NCBI GenBank assembly: GCA_902772795.1
Contig: CACYBZ010000080.1
Coordinates: 1-6,546 of the forward strand
Direction of reading: 5' to 3'
Length of the DNA: 6,546 nt
Source: an uncultured Ruminococcus sp.
GTDB lineage: Bacteria; Bacillota; Clostridia; Oscillospirales; Acutalibacteraceae
Shown: in pieces, positions 1 through 5,732 of the stretch
Numbering within the stretch: position 1 is the stretch's first letter
How the letters are laid out: each line of letters starts with the position of its first letter
Made by a program: the position numbers and the translations under genes
The notes under the pieces: model-generated
Told to the model about the DNA's origin: nothing
Seen by the model: only the letters and a program-made list of their open reading frames with translations
Databases searched by the model: none

Positions 1-48
1 ATCTTGCTTGATTTCAACGTCGACGGTTATATTTGGGATAAAATCTGA
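1..48 (+). CDS. C-terminal end of an upstream gene (partial)
   Basis: Frame 1 is open from the first base and ends at a TGA at 46-48, giving the tail ILLDFNVDGYIWDKI. Frame 3 stops almost at once. Frame 2 stays open past 60 but gives a less protein-like Ser/Thr-rich run and runs into the next gene. The stop lies 14 bases before the next ATG and just upstream of that gene's ribosome binding site, as expected inside a phage operon. Fifteen residues are too few to name a family, so the function is unknown. Confidence 0.45.
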   Translation: MLLDFNVDGYIWDKI

Positions 49-50
49 AA

Positions 51-62
51 GGGGAGATTGGC
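51..62 (+). promoter_or_regulatory. Ribosome binding site for the 63-590 gene
   Basis: GGGGAG at 51-56 sits 6 bases before the ATG at 63. It follows the upstream stop codon (46-48) by two bases, so a ribosome finishing the upstream gene could restart here. No promoter-like -35/-10 pair is visible in the short upstream stretch, which suggests transcription enters from outside the window. Confidence 0.7.
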
Positions 63-590
63 ATGAATAAATTGACGGCAGTAATGATATTTGTACTTGG
101 TGTGCTTACAGGTTCTCTTATTACCTGTACTTATGCCAAGAACAAGTACGAACAGATAGCTGACGAGGAAATCCAGTCCGTAAAAGAGACTTTCAAACGT
201 AGAACAAAAAAAGAACCTCCCAAAAAAGAGGAAAAAGAAGCACCAAAAGAATCAAAAACACTCAAACAGAAATACAGTAAACAGATGGAAAATCTGGGGT
301 ATGCAGACTATTATATTTCTCCTGAGAAAGATGAAAAGCCTTATGTAATCAGCCCCCAGGAATTCGGCGAAATGGACAGTTATGACACCATCAGTCTTAC
401 TTACTACGATGATGATATTCTGACAGATGACCACGATGAAGTTATTGAAAACCGAGATGAACTTGTCGGCAGGAATTTTACGGAACATTTCGGAGAGTAT
501 GAGGACGACTGTGTGTTTGTCAGAAATGACGTTATGAAAGCCGATTACGAAATTCTCATTGAGCATAGGAGATACGGTGATGACGAGTAA
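63..590 (+). CDS. Membrane-anchored phage protein of unknown function
   Basis: This 175-residue protein has one hydrophobic segment at about residues 4-24, with a short N-terminus. A strongly basic, proline-containing stalk follows (about residues 41-74, with 14 Lys/Arg in 34 residues). The C-terminal part (about 93-175) is strongly acidic, with 26 Asp/Glu, and holds the patches YVISPQEFGE, YDTISLTYY and FGEYEDDCVFVRND. From memory, similar acidic C-terminal patches occur in hypothetical proteins of Firmicutes phages, but I cannot name a family. Positive charges after the hydrophobic segment suggest that the bulk faces the cytoplasm. The sequence LITC is a poor lipobox because Thr precedes the Cys, so I do not call it a lipoprotein. 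The ATG at 63 is supported by GGGGAG 6 bases upstream. The 3' end overlaps the next gene by 11 bases, pointing to coupled translation. Confidence 0.85.
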   Translation: MNKLTAVMIFVLGVLTGSLITCTYAKNKYEQIADEEIQSVKETFKRRTKKEPPKKEEKEAPKESKTLKQKYSKQMENLGYADYYISPEKDEKPYVISPQEFGEMDSYDTISLTYYDDDILTDDHDEVIENRDELVGRNFTEHFGEYEDDCVFVRNDVMKADYEILIEHRRYGDDE

Positions 591-1140
591 ACAGATTAAC
601 AGTTTATATTTCAAATGGTTGTGTGAACTTGTCTGTGAAGATTCACTGATAATACGCCTGAAAGATTTCAAAAGTCTTTTATGCAAATTACATCAGATAG
701 AATTTACTTATTCAGCGATGTTTCCTATGGACGACAATCGTAACGAAGACGGTATCGACTTACGGTACCGTTTTTCTTGTGAGAAGGGTTATGATTATCG
801 TATGGTAGCGTTTTTTATTGATTGCAAGCCGTGCAGTGTTTTGGAAATGCTTGTTGCTCTGGCATTACGGTGCGAAGAGCAGATTATGAGCGACGCTTTA
901 TATGGTAATCGGACAGGATTGTGGTTCTGGAAAATGATTGATAATCTGGGACTTGACAAGATGGACGAAAAACATTACGACGAAAGTCTTGTAGAAGAAA
1001 CGATTGACGTTTTCTTAAACCGTGAATACGAACGAAACGGACACGGTGGAAATATCTTCATTGTTGAAGATGAACGCTATAATCTGAAAGCTATGGAAAT
1101 CTGGTATCAGATGAATGTATATTTGAGAAGATATATTTGA
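580..1140 (+). CDS. Conserved-looking phage protein of unknown function
   Basis: This is a 186-residue soluble protein with no signal peptide or membrane segment. The frame is open from a TTG at 559, but I chose the ATG at 580 because AGGAG at 567-571 lies 8 bases upstream. A GTG at 577 is a second option. It overlaps the preceding gene by 11 bases. Patches that look constrained are MDDNRNEDGIDLRYRF (about 50-65), a Cys-rich helix CSVLEMLVALALRCEEQIM (85-103), LWFWKMIDNLGL (114-125), a glycine turn GHGGNIFIV (154-162) and EIWYQMN (173-179). Tryptophans and paired charged residues within these patches suggest a folded globular protein, not an open frame kept by chance. I recall similar hypothetical proteins in clostridial phages near replication or structural modules, but I know no function. 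There is no recognisable nucleic-acid-binding or catalytic motif. Confidence 0.85.
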   Translation: MTSKQINSLYFKWLCELVCEDSLIIRLKDFKSLLCKLHQIEFTYSAMFPMDDNRNEDGIDLRYRFSCEKGYDYRMVAFFIDCKPCSVLEMLVALALRCEEQIMSDALYGNRTGLWFWKMIDNLGLDKMDEKHYDESLVEETIDVFLNREYERNGHGGNIFIVEDERYNLKAMEIWYQMNVYLRRYI

Positions 1141-1147
1141 CGGAATT

Positions 1148-1166
1148 TGAAAGGAGAATGATTTAT
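1148..1166 (+). promoter_or_regulatory. Ribosome binding site that sets the start at 1167
   Basis: AAAGGAG at 1150-1156 lies within the 11-base string TGAAAGGAGAA (1148-1158), which occurs again before the 1525 gene and inside the polymerase gene. An ATG at 1158 is only one base after the Shine-Dalgarno sequence, too close to use. The in-frame ATG at 1167 is 10 bases away and is the better start. Earlier in-frame TTG codons lie upstream of this site. Confidence 0.7.
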
Positions 1167-1493
1167 ATGAACAGATTTGAACAGGTGAAAGCGTTTGTAA
1201 AGCAACACAAAACGGAGATTTTAGTTGCTTCAGGAGTTCTGGCTGGTGTAATTGTCGGAGGAATATGTGTTTACAAGGTCGACCGCAAGGAATTTTATAC
1301 AATGAAAAAAGCGTTTAAGAATTTTAACCTCGAACACAAAGATAAAGTTATAATCGATAAAATTATCAAAGTTGGTATCGAAGTTCCTGGTAGTTATACG
1401 GACGAACAATTTGACGAGGTGTATAGAATTGCCTGTCGTTGTGGTACGGATAGTTCGTTTGGTCTTCGCATTCATCGTAAAGATTTCAACTAA
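1167..1493 (+). CDS. Small membrane-anchored protein of unknown function
   Basis: This is a 108-residue protein. A lysine-rich N-terminus (about 1-16) is followed by one hydrophobic helix at about 17-36 (EILVASGVLAGVIVGGICVY), containing small-residue and glycine spacing. A charged C-terminal part of about 70 residues follows, including TMKKAFKNFNLEHKDK and CRCGTDSSFGLR. Basic residues flank both sides of the helix, so orientation is unclear. I do not recognise the family. The start at ATG 1167 is preferred over ATG 1158 because of Shine-Dalgarno spacing. It follows the previous stop by 26 bases and precedes another one-helix membrane gene by 31 bases, so the two probably belong to the same transcript. 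Confidence 0.75.
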   Translation: MNRFEQVKAFVKQHKTEILVASGVLAGVIVGGICVYKVDRKEFYTMKKAFKNFNLEHKDKVIIDKIIKVGIEVPGSYTDEQFDEVYRIACRCGTDSSFGLRIHRKDFN

Positions 1494-1507
1494 AACATTA
1501 CTTGCAT

Positions 1508-1524
1508 TGAAAGGAGAATACGAA
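1508..1524 (+). promoter_or_regulatory. Ribosome binding site that sets the start at 1525
   Basis: AAAGGAG at 1510-1516 lies 8 bases before the ATG at 1525, within a second copy of the string TGAAAGGAGAA (1508-1518). The frame is open far upstream (to 1372), but that part overlaps the preceding gene and has no comparable site. The short 61-residue product is therefore the supported one. Confidence 0.8.
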
Positions 1525-1710
1525 ATGGATAAGATGACGGTTTATATTTTGGAAAGCATGAAAAAAACAAACAAGAAAGTCGGATTGCTTGCATTGGGAC
1601 TCGGACTGTTTATTCATTATGCTGACAAACAAATGGTGAAAATGAACAAGCGTATATCCGAACTTGAAGACGAAATCATATCGTTGAAAGAGGGAGAAAG
1701 TGAAACGTGA
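1525..1710 (+). CDS. Very small membrane protein with a C-terminal coiled coil
   Basis: This is a 61-residue protein: a lysine-rich N-terminus, a short hydrophobic helix (about 19-32, VGLLALGLGLFIHY), then a helix with heptad spacing of hydrophobic residues (M37, M40, I44, L47, I51, L54). That pattern predicts a short coiled coil that would dimerise or dock on a partner. I do not recognise a family. Size and layout resemble, in general form only, small membrane organisers of phage replication such as the phi29 membrane proteins; this is an analogy, not homology. Its TGA stop (1708-1710) overlaps the start of the giant replication gene (GTG 1707 or ATG 1710), so translation of the two is probably coupled. 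Confidence 0.75.
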   Translation: MDKMTVYILESMKKTNKKVGLLALGLGLFIHYADKQMVKMNKRISELEDEIISLKEGESET

Positions 1711-4700
1711 TGCTGGACTTTATGCTGATTTCCACCCGAAGTAAAAAAAGGGGTGTTATCGAAGTCTATCCAAAGTTTATCATCAAAAAAAGTAACGATT
1801 TGATGATACGAGGTGGCGATTTCTATGCCGTATGGATAGAGGAAAAAGGCTTGTGGTCAACAGATGAACAGGACGCTTTACAGCTTATCGACAGGGAACT
1901 GGATATTTACGCAAAGGAGCATTGTGCAAATTTCGATGGTGAAATGGTCAGAGTGTTGCATATGTGGGACGCTGAATCGGGAATGATTGATATTTGGCAT
2001 AAGTATTGTCAGAAACAAATGCGGGATAACTTTCATATGCTTGATGAGAAACTTATATTTTCTAACGATGAGGTATGCAAGACAGATTATGCAAGTAAAA
2101 AGCTGGATTACCCGTTACAGCAAGGTGATTTGTCAGCTTATAACAAACTGATGTCGGTATTATATTCCGATGAGGAACGGCACAAAATTGAATGGGCTGT
2201 CGGTTCAGTTGTTTCGGGCGACAGCAAAACCATTCAGAAATTTATGGTGTTGTATGGAAGTGCAGGAACGGGAAAATCAACAGTTCTGAATATTATTCAG
2301 CAGTTGTTCAACGGATATTACTCTGTCTTTGACGCAAAGGCACTTGGTTCATCGACTAATGCTTTTGCGTTGGAGGCATTCAAAAGTAATCCGCTTGTAG
2401 CTATTCAGCATGACGGAGATTTATCTAAAATCGAAGATAATACACGTTTGAACAGTCTTGTTTCGCATGAACTCATGACCGTAAACGAAAAACATAAATC
2501 TTTATATTCCAGTCAGTTCAAATGCTTTCTGATTATGGGTACAAACAAACCAGTCAAGATTACAGATGCTAAGTCAGGTTTAATCAGACGATTGATTGAT
2601 GTTACACCATCAGGAAATAAACTCTCACCTGAAGAATACAACAATGTTGTCGGGCAGATTTCCTTTGAACTTGGAGCGATCGCTTATCATTGTTTACAGG
2701 TGTATAACAGCAGTAAGGACTACTACAATACTTATATTCCTGTAAACATGATGGGAGCGACAAACGATTTCTATAATTTTGTAATGGACGCCTATTATAT
2801 TTTCAAAAAAGAAGATTGCACAAGTCTTAAAACCGCATGGGAAATGTATAAGACTTATTGTGACGAGGCAAAAGTACCATATCCATATTCGCAGAGACTT
2901 TTCAAAGAAGAACTCAAGAATTACTTTTTGGAATACAAAGAACGTTATATTTCAGCGGACGGCACGAGGGTGAGAAATTATTATTCAGGATTTCGTACCG
3001 ACAAACTGGAAGAACAGAAATCTGCTGATAGCCCTAAAAAGAATGATATTTCTTGGCTGAGCTTTAACGAAACTGTTTCCATATTTGACAAGGAAAGTTC
3101 TGATTGTCCTGCACAATATGCCAATGACTATGATATTCCCTCTCAGAAATGGGATTTAGTAACCACGAAACTTTCTGATTTGGATACGACAAAACTACAT
3201 TATGTAAAGATACCCGAAGTTCATATAGTCATAGACTTTGATATTCCCGATGAAAACGGAGAAAAATCGTTGGAGAAAAACTTCGCCGAAGCGTCAAAAT
3301 GGAAGCCGACCTATGCCGAACTTTCCAAAAGCGGAAAGGGTATACACTTGCATTATATTTATGATGGTGATGTTTCCCGACTAAGCCGTATCTATGATGA
3401 CCATGTCGAAATAAAAGTTTTTACTGGAAAGAGTTCCTTAAGACGAAAACTTACCAAATGTAACAATCTGTCGATAGCTCATATCAGTTCAGGTTTACCG
3501 CTGAAAGGAGAAAATAAAATGGTAAATTTTGAAACGATAAAAAGCGAAAAAGATTTGCGTATGCGTATCAAACGAAATCTCAACAAAGAAATTCACCCTG
3601 CTACAAAGCCGAGTATGGATTTTATCTACAAAATTCTTGAGGACGCTTACAACAGTGGCCTTTGTTATGATATTTCCGATATGCGTAATGCTATTCTGAC
3701 ATTCGCTTTGAATAGTACCAATCAATCGCAATATTGTGTGAAACTTGTCAGCAAGATGAAATTTAAATCCGAAAATTATTCTACCGCACAGAATAATGAC
3801 AACCAACCACTGGTATTTTTTGACGTGGAGGTTTTTCCGAATTTATTTCTTGTCAACTGGAAAATACAGGGCGAAGGTAAAAACGTGGTGAGAATGATTA
3901 ATCCGTCACCGCTGGAAATTGAAAGCTTGTTGAAATTCCGATTGGTAGGGTTCAACTGTCGGAGATACGACAATCATATTTTGTACGCAAGGCTTATGGG
4001 GTATACCAACGAACAGCTGTATAAACTCTCCCAAAGAATTATACAGGGTAGTCCGAATTGCTTTTTCGGAGAAGCGTATAACATTTCCTATACCGATGTG
4101 TATGATTTTTCGAGCAAAAAGCAGTCTTTGAAGAAATTCGAGATTGAACTTGGTATACATCATCAGGAACTGGGTTTGGCTTGGGATAAACCTGTTCCTG
4201 AAGAAATGTGGGAAAAAGTTGCAGAATATTGTGACAACGATGTTATTGCCACCGAGATAGTATTCAATGCAAGAAAGAGCGATTTTACCGCAAGATGTAT
4301 TTTGGCAGATGTTGCGGGAATGACAGTCAACGACACTACAAATAGTCTGACAACAAAAATTATATTTGGAAACAACCGTAAACCGCAGAGCAGTTTCAAT
4401 TATCGTGATATGGGAGATGTGAGCGTACCGCACCACGATTTCACCATAACCAAAGATATGGAGTTATATTCCGGATTTGATGAATACACAGTTTTTGACG
4501 ATAACAACCGTCCGATATTTCCGAGTTACAAATTCGAGAATGGCAAATCAACCTATCGTGGAGAAGAAGTCGGAGAAGGTGGTTATGTTTATTCCGAACC
4601 TGGAATGTACAGAAATATAGCTTTGCTGGATATCGCTTCCATGCACCCGTCAAGTATTGTTGCGGAAGAACTTTTCGGTAAAGAATATACGCAACGGTTC

Positions 4701-5732
4701 AAAGATATTCTGGACGCAAGAATTGCCATCAAGCACAAGGATTTCGACAAGGCAAAAACTATGCTGGGTGGTAAACTTGTCACTTATCTGACAGACAGTT
4801 CAACCGCTAAAGATTTGGCACAGGCTTTGAAAATCGCCATCAATTCCGTTTACGGTCTGACATCAGCTGGTTTTGAAAATCCTTTCCGTGATATCCGTAA
4901 TAAAGATAATATTGTGGCAAAGCGTGGAGCATTGTTTATGATAAATCTCAAACACGAAGTACAGAAAAGAGGATTTACAGTTGCTCATATCAAGACGGAT
5001 AGCATCAAAATTCCGAACGCAACACCCGAAATTATATCTTTCGTTATGGATTACGGAAGGATATACGGCTATAACTTTGAACACGAGGCTACATATGAAA
5101 AGATGTGTTTAGTCAATGACGCTGTTTATATTGCCAAATACAAAGATGGCGACTGGACAGCAACAGGGACACAATTTCAGGTACCGTATGTATTCAAAAG
5201 ATTGTTCAGCAGAGAGCCGATTACCTTTTCAGATATGTGTGAAACAAAATCTGTCAGTACAGCTTTATATCTGGATATGAACGAGAGCTTATCCGAAGAT
5301 GAACACAATTATATTTTTGTGGGAAAGGTCGGAAGTTTCTGTCCGATAAAGAGTGGTTGCGGTGGTGGACTGTTGTGCAGAGAGAAGGACGGTAAGTATC
5401 ATTCTGCAACAGGAGCAAAAGGTTATCGCTGGTTGGAAGCGGAAATGGTCAGACAGCTCCACAAGGAAAGTGATATCGACCGTTCATACTATGAAAAGAT
5501 GGCTAATGATGCTGTGGATACGATTTCTAAATACGGCGACTTTGAATGGTTTGTGTCTGATGATATTCCACCGTGGAAATTACCTTGCAGAAACGAACAG
5601 TATCAGAATTGTACAGAATGTCCGAATTTATATTTTGACGGATTGCATACGGATTGTAAGCTAGGTTATGATATTTCGGATTTAATAGCAAAGGAGAGTT
5701 TATCTGATGAAAGCAAGAAGAGTGCTGAGTAA
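1707..5732 (+). CDS. Fused SF3/D5-type helicase, AEP primase and family B DNA polymerase
   Basis: This 1341-residue cytoplasmic replication protein seems to combine duplex unwinding, primer synthesis, DNA synthesis and proofreading. Residues 1-110 are unassigned. About 110-430 is an SF3/D5-type helicase: Walker A GSAGTGKST (184-192), acidic Walker B-like HDGD (235-238), motif C Asn in MGTNKP (N280) and arginine-finger candidates R294/R295. About 445-600 is an AEP primase: DFD (D510, D512), SGKGIHLHY with H547, and VEIK with E568. About 605-690 is helical and may be PriCT-like. The exonuclease has D706/E708, N750/D755 and Y841/D845, all the expected catalytic residues. The polymerase has YRGE (950-953), motif A LDIASMHPSS (D975), motif B KIAINSVYG (1042-1050) and motif C KTDS (D1098). 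Cysteines C1294, C1302, C1305 and C1317 could bind metal. Both candidate starts, GTG 1707 and ATG 1710, overlap the previous stop; GGGAG at 1692-1696 is 10 or 13 bases away. No frameshift is seen. Domain calls are firm; activity is inferred. Confidence 0.93.
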   Translation: MMLDFMLISTRSKKRGVIEVYPKFIIKKSNDLMIRGGDFYAVWIEEKGLWSTDEQDALQLIDRELDIYAKEHCANFDGEMVRVLHMWDAESGMIDIWHKYCQKQMRDNFHMLDEKLIFSNDEVCKTDYASKKLDYPLQQGDLSAYNKLMSVLYSDEERHKIEWAVGSVVSGDSKTIQKFMVLYGSAGTGKSTVLNIIQQLFNGYYSVFDAKALGSSTNAFALEAFKSNPLVAIQHDGDLSKIEDNTRLNSLVSHELMTVNEKHKSLYSSQFKCFLIMGTNKPVKITDAKSGLIRRLIDVTPSGNKLSPEEYNNVVGQISFELGAIAYHCLQVYNSSKDYYNTYIPVNMMGATNDFYNFVMDAYYIFKKEDCTSLKTAWEMYKTYCDEAKVPYPYSQRLFKEELKNYFLEYKERYISADGTRVRNYYSGFRTDKLEEQKSADSPKKNDISWLSFNETVSIFDKESSDCPAQYANDYDIPSQKWDLVTTKLSDLDTTKLHYVKIPEVHIVIDFDIPDENGEKSLEKNFAEASKWKPTYAELSKSGKGIHLHYIYDGDVSRLSRIYDDHVEIKVFTGKSSLRRKLTKCNNLSIAHISSGLPLKGENKMVNFETIKSEKDLRMRIKRNLNKEIHPATKPSMDFIYKILEDAYNSGLCYDISDMRNAILTFALNSTNQSQYCVKLVSKMKFKSENYSTAQNNDNQPLVFFDVEVFPNLFLVNWKIQGEGKNVVRMINPSPLEIESLLKFRLVGFNCRRYDNHILYARLMGYTNEQLYKLSQRIIQGSPNCFFGEAYNISYTDVYDFSSKKQSLKKFEIELGIHHQELGLAWDKPVPEEMWEKVAEYCDNDVIATEIVFNARKSDFTARCILADVAGMTVNDTTNSLTTKIIFGNNRKPQSSFNYRDMGDVSVPHHDFTITKDMELYSGFDEYTVFDDNNRPIFPSYKFENGKSTYRGEEVGEGGYVYSEPGMYRNIALLDIASMHPSSIVAEELFGKEYTQRFKDILDARIAIKHKDFDKAKTMLGGKLVTYLTDSSTAKDLAQALKIAINSVYGLTSAGFENPFRDIRNKDNIVAKRGALFMINLKHEVQKRGFTVAHIKTDSIKIPNATPEIISFVMDYGRIYGYNFEHEATYEKMCLVNDAVYIAKYKDGDWTATGTQFQVPYVFKRLFSREPITFSDMCETKSVSTALYLDMNESLSEDEHNYIFVGKVGSFCPIKSGCGGGLLCREKDGKYHSATGAKGYRWLEAEMVRQLHKESDIDRSYYEKMANDAVDTISKYGDFEWFVSDDIPPWKLPCRNEQYQNCTECPNLYFDGLHTDCKLGYDISDLIAKESLSDESKKSAE
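3502..3521 (+). promoter_or_regulatory. Internal ribosome binding site and in-frame ATG within the fusion gene
   Basis: AAAGGAG at 3504-3510 is followed after 8 bases by an ATG at 3519-3521, in frame with the polymerase (Met605). Motif and spacing are identical to those of the 1525 gene, and the 11-base string TGAAAGGAGAA is shared with two true gene starts in this window. Initiation here would give a 737-residue protein holding the helical region, exonuclease and polymerase but no helicase or primase. The competing explanation is that the bases simply encode Lys-Gly-Glu (aaa gga gaa) in a conserved linker. Use of this start is not proven. Confidence 0.5.
5690..5706 (+). promoter_or_regulatory. 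Ribosome binding site for the 5707 gene inside the end of the polymerase gene
   Basis: AAAGGAG at 5690-5696 lies 10 bases before the ATG at 5707. It falls within the last codons of the polymerase gene, so the next gene is initiated before the polymerase stop at 5730-5732. Confidence 0.7.

Noticed and set aside
114..134. Possible lipoprotein signal (LITC) in the first membrane protein
   Set aside because: Thr sits at the -1 position where Gly, Ala or Ser is expected. A plain N-terminal membrane anchor fits better.
252..686. Minus-strand open frame (about 144 codons) near the left end
   Set aside because: It is antisense to the 63-590 and 580-1140 genes and rich in Ile/Phe/Val, as expected from the complement of acidic and lysine-rich codons.
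762..771. Perfect 10-base palindrome ACGGTACCGT
   Set aside because: It falls in codons for a constrained patch (LRYRF) of the 580-1140 gene and is not repeated in the window. It is probably chance.
1137..1166. Upstream TTG and ATG starts extending the 1167 gene
   Set aside because: TTG 1137 overlaps the previous stop without a Shine-Dalgarno sequence, and ATG 1158 is one base after AAAGGAG, too close for initiation.
2675..2684. Perfect 10-base palindrome AGCGATCGCT
   Set aside because: It is a single copy within the helicase coding region, with no second site or flanking structure to suggest an operator or origin.
3906..4436. Minus-strand open frame (about 176 codons) opposite the exonuclease domain
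   Set aside because: The + strand here encodes the recognisable ExoII and ExoIII motifs. The antisense product shows no domain and has a shadow-like composition.
5353..5664. Second + strand frame (103 codons) inside the polymerase gene
   Set aside because: It is out of frame with the conserved polymerase C-terminus, has no Shine-Dalgarno sequence, and its composition does not resemble a folded protein.
3665..5682. Repeated string GTTATGATATTTC near 3665 and 5665, both encoding YDISD
   Set aside because: Only two short copies 2 kb apart in one gene, at different structural positions. Common codons for a common helix-cap sequence explain it.
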